33,494 bases of DNA from Acidimicrobiaceae bacterium (lineage in GTDB: Bacteria > Actinomycetota > Acidimicrobiia > Acidimicrobiales > UBA8190). Under the pieces are notes generated by a model. That model saw only the letters and a list, made by a program, of their open reading frames with translations. It was not told the origin of the DNA and did no database searches. The stretch lies in NCBI GenBank assembly GCA_003151955.1, contig PLZB01000064.1:29562-63055 (forward strand). Direction: 5' to 3'. Both the position numbers and the translations under genes were made by a program. Positions 21,512-29,843 of this stretch are shown in pieces (position 1 is the first letter of the stretch; the number at the start of each line of letters is the position of its first letter).

Positions 21512-21848
21512 AGGGGGTCCCCGGGGACGGCGGCCAGGGCGGCGCTGGCGACGGCCAGCTCCCGGAGGTCCTCCCCGTCGACCTCCCCCGGGTCGTTCAG
21601 GAACCGGGTCGGGATGACCGGGACCCCCCGTCCGGCCAGCTCGGCCAGGTAGCGCTTGTCCGTGTTCCAGGCCACCAGCCCCGGGGCGTTCTCCACGGGA
21701 TCCGCCCACCCACCGCTTCGAGCCACCCGAGGAACTCCCGGTGGCGGGGGACGTAGTCCCAGACGGAGGCCCCGAGGAGGAGGGCCATGTCGAGGTCGTC
21801 GGCCCCGACGGTGCGGGCCGTGACCAGGGCCACCCCGCCGGGGGTCAC
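21361..21848 (-). pseudogene. Decayed ATP-grasp (RimK/glutathione-synthetase-like) gene
   Basis: GTG at 21848 opens VTPGGVALVTARTVGADDLDM then ALLLGASVWDYVPRHREFLGWLEAVGG, and the continuation WADPVENAPGLVAWNTDKRYLAELAGRGVPVIPTRFL lies in a second frame. The switch occurs in a G/T-rich run near 21703-21714 and needs one extra base. The last part, DPLYARVDLVRLEDGSPAVIEVELAEPAFFCGLSPGSADRFAAAVFGRLL, is the normal C-terminus. Compared with the family pattern I remember (about 280-300 residues), a piece after DDLDM and the whole central ATP-binding part after PTRFL are missing. The GTG overlaps the TGA of the upstream MBL gene. A sequencing error could explain the shift but not the deletions. Confidence 0.65.
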
Positions 21849-22810
21849 CCCGGACCGGCCCCGGGCTCCTCCGCCTGGCCGGGACCGTGGCTGTGGCCCC
21901 CCGGGCCGTGGTCGGGGCCGTGGGCCTGGCCACCTTGGCGGCCGTCGAGCCAGCGCCGGAAGCCGGCCGCGTTGGAGTGGACCCCGTTGAGGGTCTCGAG
22001 CTTGTCCCGGTGGGCGGGGTCGACGCCGGCCAGGTCGGCCGAGAAGGCGGCGTCGAGGGCCTCGGCGATGTCCGTCCCCTCCCGCCAGGCCGCCTCGGCC
22101 ACCCCGGCCCACCGCCGGAGGGTCCCCTCGGCCTCCTCCAGGATGGCGGCCGGATCGGAGAGGAGGCCGTAGTGGGCCAGGGCCAGCCCCGAGGGGCTCC
22201 GGTCGGCGAACCGGTGGAGGGAGCCGATGGCGAGGTCGAGGTCGAAGTCGGGGGGCGGGGTGGAGGGCCGGAGGATCCCGGCGTCGGGGAGCCGGACCCC
22301 GACGGCGTCCCCGGCGAAGAGGACCCCGCTCAGGGAGTCGTGGAGACCGAGGTGGTGCTTGGCGTGGCCGGGGGAGTCCACCGTGGTGAGGACCCGGTCG
22401 GGGCCGATCCGGACCTCCTCCCCGTCGACCAGGACGTGGATCCGCTCGGCCGGGGTCGGGTCGAGCCGGCCGTAGAGGGAGTCGAGGAGGGACCCGTAGA
22501 CCCGGGAGGCCGAGTCGACCAGCCGGGCCGGGTCGGCCAGGTGTCGGGCCCCCTTCTCGTGGACGTAGACGGTGGCCTCCGGGAAGGCCCGGGCCACGTC
22601 CCCGACCCCCCCGGCGTGGTCGAGGTGGATGTGGGTGACGGCCACCCCGGCCAGGTCCCCGGGTCCGAGCCCGAGCTCGGCCAGAGCGGCCAGGAGGGCC
22701 GGCACCGAGCTCTGGCTCCCCGTCTCGACCAGGACCGGGGCCGGCCCCTCGAGGAGGTACCCGGCCGTGACCCGCTCCCATCCCCCCAGGAGGGTGTCGA
22801 TCTCGACCAC
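21845..22810 (-). CDS. Metallo-beta-lactamase-fold hydrolase with His-rich tail
   Basis: A 321-residue MBL-fold enzyme. The metal site THIHLDHAGG gives H60, H62, D64 and H65; further ligands are in DSPGHAKHHLGLHD and the Asp in FAGDAVGVRLP. These fit a two-zinc hydrolase. The last 28 residues (QAHGPDHGPGGHSHGPG core) form a Gly/Pro/His tail that may store or bind metal. GTG at 22810 is the first standard start, but residues upstream (SRVIAPG) look family-like, so a CTG near 22838 directly after the dehydrogenase stop is possible. It is in one operon with a glucose-dehydrogenase-like gene, so a lactonase role is a guess worth stating. Confidence 0.85.
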   Translation of the reverse strand: MVEIDTLLGGWERVTAGYLLEGPAPVLVETGSQSSVPALLAALAELGLGPGDLAGVAVTHIHLDHAGGVGDVARAFPEATVYVHEKGARHLADPARLVDSASRVYGSLLDSLYGRLDPTPAERIHVLVDGEEVRIGPDRVLTTVDSPGHAKHHLGLHDSLSGVLFAGDAVGVRLPDAGILRPSTPPPDFDLDLAIGSLHRFADRSPSGLALAHYGLLSDPAAILEEAEGTLRRWAGVAEAAWREGTDIAEALDAAFSADLAGVDPAHRDKLETLNGVHSNAAGFRRWLDGRQGGQAHGPDHGPGGHSHGPGQAEEPGAGPG

Positions 22811-22830
22811 CCCCGGGGCGATGACCCTGC

Positions 22831-23880
22831 TCAGCTCCCCACCTCGACGATCACCTTCACGTCGTCCGGGCCCCGCTTGAGGGCGTCCTCCCAGCTGTCG
22901 ATGGGGACCCGCCGGCTCACGACCCGGTCCAGCCAGCCCCGGTCGGCCTTGGCCAGGGCTTCGGCCCCGGCCTCGTAGTGCCGCCGGTTGGCGTTCACCG
23001 AGCCCACCACGGCCTCGTTCTCGAGGACCATCGACCGGTTCAGCCCCCCGGCGTCGACGTCGATGCTCCGCCCTCCCGAGGAGACCCCGGTGAGGCAGAC
23101 CACCCCGCCCGGCCCGACGTGCTCCATGGCGTCGAAGACGAGCTTGTCGACCCCGGTGCACTCGATGACCACGTCCGGCGGCTCCCCTCCGGGGGCCAGG
23201 ATGGACCCGGTCCGGTAGGTCGCCCCCAGGGCCGCCACCAGCTCCGGCTTGACCCCCTCGGTGACCTGGTCGATGACGGTCACGTCCAAGCCCATCTGGA
23301 CCCCGATGAGAGCGGCCAGGAGCCCGATGGGCCCGGCGCCGGTGACGACGGCGGTCTTGGGGTCGAAATGGGCCCGGGACCCGATCCGATGGACCTGCTC
23401 CCAGGCCTTCGCCACCACGCTGGCCGGCTCGAGGAGGACCCCGAGGATCCCGAGGGCGGGGTCGACCTTGACCACGAAGTCCTCCGTGATCCGGTACCGC
23501 TCCGAGAGGTAGCCGTCGTGGGCCTTGATCCCCCGCTCCGTGTACTGCCCGTTCCGGCAGAAGTCCCACTCCCCCACGGCGCAGTTCCCGCAGGGGACCG
23601 GGTCGGGCCGCCGGACGATCCCGACGACGAGGTCACCGACGACGAGCGACGACCCCTCGGGAACCTCGAGGACCCGGCCCAGGGACTCGTGGCCCAGGGT
23701 GAGCCGGTCCCGGCCCGGCGGGGCCCAGCCGTAGGCGCCCGAGATGATCTCGATGTCCGTCCCGCAGATCCCGACGGCCAGGGTCTCGACCAGGACGGGC
23801 CCGTCCGACTCGGGCGGCTCCTCGACCTCGTCGAGCCGGGCCGAGCCGGCCTGGAGGGGGAGGACGGTGAGGGCCTTCAT
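22831..23880 (-). CDS. Zinc-dependent medium-chain dehydrogenase, glucose 1-dehydrogenase-like
   Basis: A 349-residue alcohol-dehydrogenase-superfamily enzyme. Catalytic zinc ligands are C39 (GICGTD) and H64-E65 (LGHESLG); the structural zinc lobe is VPCGNCAVGEWDFC. A Rossmann motif TGAGPIGLLAA follows and then NRSMVLENEAVVGSVNANRRHYEAGAEAL, a C-terminal block that I associate with archaeal-type glucose dehydrogenases. ATG at 23880 has GGAGG 9 nt upstream. The upstream gene is a GH15 glucose-releasing hydrolase and the downstream one an MBL hydrolase, so glucose to gluconolactone to gluconate is a coherent reading. Confidence 0.9.
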   Translation of the reverse strand: MKALTVLPLQAGSARLDEVEEPPESDGPVLVETLAVGICGTDIEIISGAYGWAPPGRDRLTLGHESLGRVLEVPEGSSLVVGDLVVGIVRRPDPVPCGNCAVGEWDFCRNGQYTERGIKAHDGYLSERYRITEDFVVKVDPALGILGVLLEPASVVAKAWEQVHRIGSRAHFDPKTAVVTGAGPIGLLAALIGVQMGLDVTVIDQVTEGVKPELVAALGATYRTGSILAPGGEPPDVVIECTGVDKLVFDAMEHVGPGGVVCLTGVSSGGRSIDVDAGGLNRSMVLENEAVVGSVNANRRHYEAGAEALAKADRGWLDRVVSRRVPIDSWEDALKRGPDDVKVIVEVGS

Positions 23881-23978
23881 GTCTGGGGAGCCTCCTGGGT
23901 CTCGGCCCGCCGGCGGCGGAGCACTCGCCTGCAGGCTACCGCCCCGATTTGCGCTGCAACTGCCGCAGATCCGTTCTT

Positions 23979-23996
23979 CGCCGGGTGGACCCGGCG
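23979..23996 (-). terminator. Short hairpin between GH15 and the dehydrogenase
   Basis: CGCCGGGT-GG-ACCCGGCG, an 8-bp arm with a tight loop, lies 27 nt past the GH15 stop. It has no T-tract and could attenuate rather than end transcription into the dehydrogenase gene. Confidence 0.35.
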
Positions 23997-24022
23997 GGCG
24001 GCCTGACCCTCCCCGTCCGCTG

Positions 24023-25924
24023 TCAGCCCGAGGCGGCCGGGGGGTCCCCGACCTGGGCCCCGGGGGCCCCGCCCCGGAGCCGGAGGGAAAGACCCCCACC
24101 CTCCCCCAGGACCCGGCGGAGCCCGGAGAGCAACGCCGGGGGCTCGCTCCCGACGGCGGGGTGACCGGCCAGGTTGTAGGCGGCGTTGACCAGGGAGACG
24201 TGGGAGAAGGCCTGGGGGAAGTTCCCGACCTGGCGGCCGGCCAGGGCGTCGTACTCCTCGGCCAGGAGCCCGAGGTCGTTGCGGAGGGACAGGAGCCGGT
24301 CGAAGAGGGCCCGGGCGTCCTCGTGCCGGCCGATGAGCTCGAGGCAGTCGGCCAGCCAGAAGGAGCAGGCCAGGAAGGCCCCCTCCCGGCCGGAGAGGCC
24401 GTCGACCTCGGAGGCCTCGGCGGCCCGGTAGCGCAGGACGAAGCCGTCCTCGGTCAGGTCCCGCTCGATGGCCTCGACGGTGGAGACGACCCGGGGGTCC
24501 GAGGGGGGGAGGAAGCCGACTATCGGGATCATGAGGAGGCTGGCGTCGAGGGCGTCGGAGCCGTAGTACCGGGTGAAGGCCCCCACCGCCGGGTTGAACC
24601 CCTGGGTGCAGACGTCGGCATGGACCTGATCCCGGATCTCCCGCCACCGCTCCAGGGGTCCCTCCAGGCCACAGTCCTCCACCATCCGGACGGCCCGGTC
24701 GAAGGCGACCCAGGCCATCACCTTGGAATGGGTGAAGTGCCGCCGGGGGCCCCGGACCTCCCAGATCCCGTCGTCGGGCTGCTTCCAGCCCTCCTCCAGG
24801 AAGTCGAGGAGGACCCGCTGGAGGTCCCAGACCGGCCCCGTCACCGGGTCTCCCGCCACCGCGGCCTGGTGGAGGGCCGACATGACCTCCCCGTAGACGT
24901 CGAGCTGGAACTGGCCGGCGGCGGCGTTCCCGATCCGGACCGGCTTCGACCCCTCGTAGCCGGCCAGCCAGCCCACCTCCCACTCCTCGAGGCGGCGCTC
25001 CCCGGCCGGGCCATACATGATCTGGAGGTCGGCCGGGTCCCCGGCCACGGTCCGCAGGAGCCAGTCCCTCCAGGCCATGGCCTCCTCGTGGTAGCCCCCC
25101 CGCATGAGGGACTCGAGGGTGAGGGTGGCGTCGCGGAGCCAGCAGTAGCGGTAGTCCCAGTTCCGCTCCCCCCCGAGGGTCTCCGGCAGCGACGTCGTGG
25201 CCGCGGCCACGATCCCCCCGGTGGGCTGGAAGGTGAGGGCCTTCAGGGTGATGAGGGACCGGACGACGGCGTCTCGCCACTCCCCCTCGAAGGAGCAGCG
25301 CGACGCCCAGTCCTGCCACCAGCCCTCCGTCTCGTGCAGGGCGAACCGGGCGTCGACGGGACGGCAGGACTGCTCCTGGGAGGGGAACCAGCTCAGGACG
25401 AACGGGATGTGCTCGCCCTCCCCGACGGAGAACTCCGCCACCGTCGTCATCTCCTCCCCGTGGGCGTGGACCGGGCACCAGAGGCTGACGGCGTCCGGGC
25501 CGGCGATGGCGACGAGGAGGCCGTCGACCCGGCGGACCCAGGGGACGATGGCGCCGTAGCCGAACCGGATGGCCAGGTCCATCCGCATCGTCACCCGGCC
25601 GGTGACGCCGGTCACGATCCGGACGATCTCGGGGTTCACCTCCCGGATGGGCATGAAGTCGGTGACCCGGACCACCCCCCCGGCCACCTCGAATTCCTGG
25701 TCGAGGACGAGGCTGTCCCGGCGGTAGGACCGCCGGACGGCCGATCCACCCCCCGGGGGGGCGATCCGCCAGAAGCCGTTCCCCCCGTCCCCGAGGAGCT
25801 TGGCGAAACAGGCCGCCGAGTCGAACCGGGGGGCGCAGAACCAGTCGATGGACCCGTCCTGGCCCACCAGGGCTGCGGTGTGGGTGTCCCCGATGATGGC
25901 GTATTCCTCGATGGGCAGGGACAT
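24023..25924 (-). CDS. Glycoside hydrolase family 15 protein (trehalase/glucoamylase type)
   Basis: A 633-residue cytoplasmic GH15 enzyme. The N-terminal beta-sandwich opens PIEEYAIIGDTHTAALVGQDGSIDWFCAPRFDS. The (alpha/alpha)6 barrel follows with NWDYRYCWLRDATLTLESLM, DDGIWEVRGPRRHFTHSKVMAWVAFDRAV containing the putative general acid in GIWE, and DALDASLLMIP. Bacterial members of this lineage act on trehalose or on alpha-1,4/1,6-glucans and release glucose. Two ATGs are possible: 25933, and 25924, which stands about 7 nt from an AAGAAT hexamer and gives the standard N-terminus; the latter is used here. No signal peptide. Confidence 0.92.
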   Translation of the reverse strand: MSLPIEEYAIIGDTHTAALVGQDGSIDWFCAPRFDSAACFAKLLGDGGNGFWRIAPPGGGSAVRRSYRRDSLVLDQEFEVAGGVVRVTDFMPIREVNPEIVRIVTGVTGRVTMRMDLAIRFGYGAIVPWVRRVDGLLVAIAGPDAVSLWCPVHAHGEEMTTVAEFSVGEGEHIPFVLSWFPSQEQSCRPVDARFALHETEGWWQDWASRCSFEGEWRDAVVRSLITLKALTFQPTGGIVAAATTSLPETLGGERNWDYRYCWLRDATLTLESLMRGGYHEEAMAWRDWLLRTVAGDPADLQIMYGPAGERRLEEWEVGWLAGYEGSKPVRIGNAAAGQFQLDVYGEVMSALHQAAVAGDPVTGPVWDLQRVLLDFLEEGWKQPDDGIWEVRGPRRHFTHSKVMAWVAFDRAVRMVEDCGLEGPLERWREIRDQVHADVCTQGFNPAVGAFTRYYGSDALDASLLMIPIVGFLPPSDPRVVSTVEAIERDLTEDGFVLRYRAAEASEVDGLSGREGAFLACSFWLADCLELIGRHEDARALFDRLLSLRNDLGLLAEEYDALAGRQVGNFPQAFSHVSLVNAAYNLAGHPAVGSEPPALLSGLRRVLGEGGGLSLRLRGGAPGAQVGDPPAASG

Positions 25925-25976
25925 CTGGCCCATTCTTACCGGCCCGGCCCCCCGGTTACCGACCCCCGGCCCCGGG

Positions 25977-27182
25977 TCAGCCGACGCAGCCCCCGTCGGA
26001 GACGGAGCCCTGGCTCTGCTGGGCCGTGCGGACCTCGGCCAGGACCGGGCCCGAGGCCAGGGCGTAGCCGACGTTGGGGTCGTAGGTGGAGCGGGCGAAG
26101 ACGACCCCGAAGACGGTCCCGTCGAGGGGGTCGGAGGGGTTGGCGCTCTCGTAGACGAGAGGCCCCCCCGAGTTCCCGGGCCGGACGACGGCGGTCAGCT
26201 CGTAGATCTCCCGGGTCGTGTTGTGCTGGCTGTAGATGTCGAGCCCGGTGGCGTTGATGCCGAGCTCGACGCCGGCCGCGTCGGAGGTGAAGTTCCCGCC
26301 CCCGGGGTAGCCGAGGACGGCCCCGGTGGTGCCCCGGGGGAGGAGGGCGCCGTCGTCGAGGTGGAGGGGGGGGTCGGAGAGGCCGGGGACCCGGAGGACG
26401 GCCAGGTCGAGCTCGGGGTCGAAGGAGACGGTCTCGGTGTCGTGGGTCCCGGTCAGGTCCTCCACCTGGGGATGGAGGATCCCGGCCACCACGTGGGCGT
26501 TGGTGACGACGAGACCGGGGGCCACCACGAACCCGGACCCCTCCTGGATGACCCCGCAGCCCTCCCCGACGATCTTGACGGTGGAGGCCCCGGCCGTCCG
26601 GACGGCCGCCTGGACCTGGGGGGAGGTCGAGGTCGGCAGGGCCACGGGGCCGGCTGTCGAGGGACCCAGGCCGTTGAAGACCTCAGGGCTGAGGCCCTTG
26701 GCCCGGAGGAACCCCTCGATCCGGTTGAAGGTCGAGGGGGTGTTGGGGAGGACCCCGTCCATGGCCCGGACGATGGTGGACTTGTTGATCCCGGCGCTCA
26801 GGGTGGTGGACTGGCTGTTGGCCAGGAGGCTGGAGAGGAGCCAGGCCACGAGGAGGGTGGCCACCACGGCCACCACCACCCCCAGGCCGGAGTCGACGGC
26901 CCCCAGCCGGGCCCGGTCCAGGGCGGCGCTCGACCGGCCCCCGAGGAGCCGGCCCGCCCCCCCGAGGAGACCGGCCAGCCCGAAGACCATGACCATGGCG
27001 GCGAGCTGCTGGGAGAGGTGGCTGTGGAAGAGCCCGGCCACCGACGGGGTCAGGAGGGCCCCCAGGAAGAACCCCAGGAGGAACCCCCCGTAGGAGAGGA
27101 CCTGGATGGTGGCACCGAGCTTCAGGCCGCGGACGGCCGAGACGGCCACGGCCACCAACACCACCAGGTCCACCCAGTTCAT
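25977..27182 (-). CDS. MarP-like membrane-anchored serine protease (CvpA + trypsin-like)
   Basis: A 401-residue protein with a four-helix CvpA/colicin-V-like membrane part (residues 1-122) and an extracytoplasmic S1C protease. The triad is H230 (VTNAHVV), D259 (PELDLAVLRV) and S338 (RPGNSGGP). Two cysteines, C209 and C398, frame the protease and could form the redox-sensitive disulfide known for mycobacterial MarP (Rv3671c), which is needed for acid and oxidative stress survival. ATG at 27182 has GGGGGAGG about 9 nt upstream. It diverges from an RDD and PH-domain operon across 77 bp. Confidence 0.92.
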   Translation of the reverse strand: MNWVDLVVLVAVAVSAVRGLKLGATIQVLSYGGFLLGFFLGALLTPSVAGLFHSHLSQQLAAMVMVFGLAGLLGGAGRLLGGRSSAALDRARLGAVDSGLGVVVAVVATLLVAWLLSSLLANSQSTTLSAGINKSTIVRAMDGVLPNTPSTFNRIEGFLRAKGLSPEVFNGLGPSTAGPVALPTSTSPQVQAAVRTAGASTVKIVGEGCGVIQEGSGFVVAPGLVVTNAHVVAGILHPQVEDLTGTHDTETVSFDPELDLAVLRVPGLSDPPLHLDDGALLPRGTTGAVLGYPGGGNFTSDAAGVELGINATGLDIYSQHNTTREIYELTAVVRPGNSGGPLVYESANPSDPLDGTVFGVVFARSTYDPNVGYALASGPVLAEVRTAQQSQGSVSDGGCVG

Positions 27183-27259
27183 CGGTCAGATCCTCCCCCA
27201 GGTTCGCCGGGCCGTGCGAAGCTGGGTTCCGGTCCACGTACGACGAGGAGCATCCAACC

Positions 27260-27898
27260 ATGCCGGAGGAGGCAGCGGGCCACGGGCCGGAGGAGGCGGA
27301 GGGGGGACCCCCTCCGACCTGGGCGCCCCCCGGGGCCGGTCCCGCCCCGGACGTTTCCCGCCAGGCATGGCCCGACCCCCCACCGCCGGGCTACTCCTTC
27401 CTCCCCCGCCCGCTCCCTCCCGGGCCGGGACCCGGGCCGGTCGACGTCCTGGGCCGACCGATGGCGTCCTGGCGGCTCCGGGCCCTGGCCTTCGCCGTCG
27501 ACTTCCTCGTCCTCTCGGTGGCGGTCAGGGTCCTGGTCGTCGTGGCCGTCCGGGGCCCCTTCACGGTCGGGAGCAGTACCCAGCCCCGGTTGAGCCCCGA
27601 CGCCTGGAAGGCCGTCGGGCTCGAGATCCTGGCCTGGCTGGCCTACTTCGCCTTCCTCGAGGGGATGGGACGGGGGCAGACGCTCGGGAAGCGGTTCGCC
27701 GGGATCGGGGTCCGGGACGCCCGGACGGGGGGCACCATCGGGGCCGGCCGGGCCCTGGGACGGCGGTTCGTCTTCGGGACCCTCTTCTCCCTCTTCTTCG
27801 TCCCGGGGATCATCGACGGGCTCTCCCCGCTCTGGGACCCGATGCGGCGAAGCTGGCACGACCATGTGGCGGGCTCCTGCGTGGTGGACCTCCGCTGA
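27260..27898 (+). CDS. RDD family membrane protein
   Basis: A 212-residue protein with a Pro/Gly-rich cytoplasmic N-terminus (1-67) and an RDD domain. The membrane segments are RALAFAVDFLVLSVAVRVLVV, the EILAWLAYFAFLEGM region and RFVFGTLFSLFFVPGI. Between them GQTLGKRFAGIGVRDARTGG is the conserved cytoplasmic loop of the family, and HDHVAGSCVV closes it. Function of RDD proteins is poorly known; some move ions or affect envelope stress. ATG with GAGGAG 9 nt upstream. Its stop overlaps the beginning of the PH-domain frame, suggesting one operon. Confidence 0.87.
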   Translation: MPEEAAGHGPEEAEGGPPPTWAPPGAGPAPDVSRQAWPDPPPPGYSFLPRPLPPGPGPGPVDVLGRPMASWRLRALAFAVDFLVLSVAVRVLVVVAVRGPFTVGSSTQPRLSPDAWKAVGLEILAWLAYFAFLEGMGRGQTLGKRFAGIGVRDARTGGTIGAGRALGRRFVFGTLFSLFFVPGIIDGLSPLWDPMRRSWHDHVAGSCVVDLR

Positions 27899-28431
27899 CG
27901 ACGGAACCGGACCTGGGGGGCTCCCCCCTACCCGAGCCATCCCCGGCCGAGGCGTTCTCGGCCCCGGCCGGGGGCCGCTGGGAGGGGGTCTCGCCCCGGC
28001 TGCGGACCATGCGGAGGACGGTGGCGGGAACGGCCATCGGGGTCCCCGTGGTGGCGGCGACGGCGGCGCTGGCGCCGGTGCGGCTCCCGGTCGCCCTGGG
28101 GGTCCTCCTGGTCGGGGGTGGGGGCTGGCTCTGGGCCTGGGCCGTGATCGGCCGGAACTGGCGGAGCTGGGGCTACGCCGAGCGGGCCGACGACCTCCTG
28201 GTCGTCCACGGGGCCCTCTTCCGGACCCTGGTCGTCGTCCCCTACGGCCGGATGCAACTCGTCGACGTGGTGGCGGGCCCGGTGGAGCGGGCCTTCGGGC
28301 TGGTGAGCGTCCGGCTCCACACCGCCGCGGCCACCACCGACGCCCGGATCTGCGGCCTCACCTCCGGGGACGCCGGGGCCCTCCGGGACCGGCTGGCGGC
28401 CCTCGGGGAGGCCCGTGCCGCCGGGCTCTGA
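27895..28431 (+). CDS. PH-domain membrane protein, YdbS-like (small partner)
   Basis: About 178 residues. After an acidic lead (WEGVSPRLRTMRRTVAG) come two membrane helices (GTAIGVPVVAATAALAPVR and PVALGVLLVGGGGWLWAWAVIG by their cores) and a bacterial PH-like (bPH2) domain with DDLLVVHGALFRTLVVVPYGRMQLVDV and VSVRLHTAAATTDARI. The start is uncertain: no ATG or GTG lies before the conserved region, and a CTG at 27895 overlaps the RDD stop as CTGA. It pairs with the larger PH-domain protein, overlapping it by 17 bp, as ydbS and ydbT do in Bacillus. Confidence 0.8.
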   Translation: MTTEPDLGGSPLPEPSPAEAFSAPAGGRWEGVSPRLRTMRRTVAGTAIGVPVVAATAALAPVRLPVALGVLLVGGGGWLWAWAVIGRNWRSWGYAERADDLLVVHGALFRTLVVVPYGRMQLVDVVAGPVERAFGLVSVRLHTAAATTDARICGLTSGDAGALRDRLAALGEARAAGL

Positions 28432-29782
28432 GGAGGGGGAGGGCTTCGGGCGGCTCCACCGGATGACGCCGGTGGTCCACGCCATCCGGCTGGCGGGGGC
28501 GGTGGGTGCGGCGGCGGCGTTCCAGCTGTCCCAGCGGTCGGACCGGACGGACACGGGGCGCTGGGTCGTCGGGACGGTCGGGGTCCTGGCCCTGGTGGTC
28601 CTGGCCCGGGAGGTGGTCTCCTGGGCCGTGACCCGGTTCCGGCTGGAGACGGGGGAGCTCCGGGTCGACTCGGGCCTCGTCACCCGGCAGTCGAAGCGGC
28701 TCCGGCTGGACCGGATCCAGAGCGTCGACCTCCTCCAGCCCCTGGCGGCCCGGCTGTGCGGGATGGCCGAGCTCCGGGTCACGACGGCGGGGAGCGAGCG
28801 GGCCGCGGCCCGGCTCCGCTACCTGGCCCTCCCGGCGGCCGAGGCGCTCCGGGCCGAGATCCTGGGCCGGGCCTCGGGGCTCGGGGCCGGGGTGGCCGAG
28901 GCCCCGGAGCGGGCCCTCCTGGTCGTCCCGGCCCGGACCCTGGTGGCGTCGGTCCTTCTCGGGCTGGCCAACTGGCGGATCGTCCTGCTGCTGATCGGCC
29001 CTCTCTCGGGCCTGACCGCCGCGGCCGGGGGGGCGAGGGGGGCCGCCGCCGCCGGGATCGCCTTCGGGTCCCTCCTGCCCGTCCTCTTCGTCATGGCCCA
29101 CCATGTCTGGCGGCAGGTGACGGGGCTCTGGGAGTTCACGGTGGCGGACTCCCCCGACGGGCTCCGACTCCGCTACGGGCTCCTGGCCACCCGGTCCCAG
29201 ACGGTTCCCCCGGGCCGGGTCCAGGCCCTCCGGCTCCACCAGCCCCTTCTCTGGCGGCCCTTCGGCTGGGTCTCGGTCCGGATGAACGTGGCCGGCTACG
29301 TGGGGAGCCGGGAGCACGTCAACACCCTCCTCCTCCCGGTGGCCCCGAGGGCGGTGGCCCAGTGGCTGGTGGGAACGGCCCTGGGAGGGGTCGACCTGGA
29401 GTCGGTCCCCCTGACCCGGCCACCCCGGCGGGCGGCCTGGTGCGCCCCGATCTGGTGGCGGGCCATGGCCACGGGGAGCGACGACCGGGTCTTCGTCGCC
29501 CGCCACGGCCTCCTGTCGCGGACGATCGTCGTCGTCCCCCACGAGAGGACCCAGAGCGTCCGGATCGAGGCGGGGCCCTGGCAGCGGCTCTGGCACCTGG
29601 CCACCGTCCACCTCGACTCCACCCGGGGCCCCGTCCGGATCCGGGCCGCCCACCGGGACGAGGGAGAGGCCCGGGTCATCCTGGACGTCCAGGCCGATCG
29701 GGCCGGCCGGGCCCGGCGGGCCGCCGGCCCGGACCGCTGGATGGGCCCGACCCCGGGTCAGGCTCGGGCCGGGCCCGGCTGA
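28415..29782 (+). CDS. PH-domain membrane protein, YdbT-like (large partner)
   Basis: A 455-residue membrane protein begun by GTG inside the end of the preceding gene. It holds at least three bPH2 repeats: ELRVDSGLVTRQSKRLRLDRIQSVDLLQPLAARLCGMAELRV, then LRLRYGLLATRSQTVPPGRVQALRLHQPLLWRPFGWVSVRMNV, then VFVARHGLLSRTIVVVPHERTQSVRIEAGPWQRLWHLATVHL (quoted by landmarks). Membrane helices lie in residues 20-65 and 175-235. In Firmicutes the YdbS/YdbT pair protects against antimicrobial peptides; the same role here is inference. The last 25 residues are Gly/Pro/Arg-rich. Confidence 0.85.
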   Translation: MPPGSEEGEGFGRLHRMTPVVHAIRLAGAVGAAAAFQLSQRSDRTDTGRWVVGTVGVLALVVLAREVVSWAVTRFRLETGELRVDSGLVTRQSKRLRLDRIQSVDLLQPLAARLCGMAELRVTTAGSERAAARLRYLALPAAEALRAEILGRASGLGAGVAEAPERALLVVPARTLVASVLLGLANWRIVLLLIGPLSGLTAAAGGARGAAAAGIAFGSLLPVLFVMAHHVWRQVTGLWEFTVADSPDGLRLRYGLLATRSQTVPPGRVQALRLHQPLLWRPFGWVSVRMNVAGYVGSREHVNTLLLPVAPRAVAQWLVGTALGGVDLESVPLTRPPRRAAWCAPIWWRAMATGSDDRVFVARHGLLSRTIVVVPHERTQSVRIEAGPWQRLWHLATVHLDSTRGPVRIRAAHRDEGEARVILDVQADRAGRARRAAGPDRWMGPTPGQARAGPG

Positions 29783-29843
29783 GGCTCCGGGGGAGCCCGG
29801 CCACTAGGTTGTCCGGCGGAGTCGACGGGAGGGGAGTCGGAGC

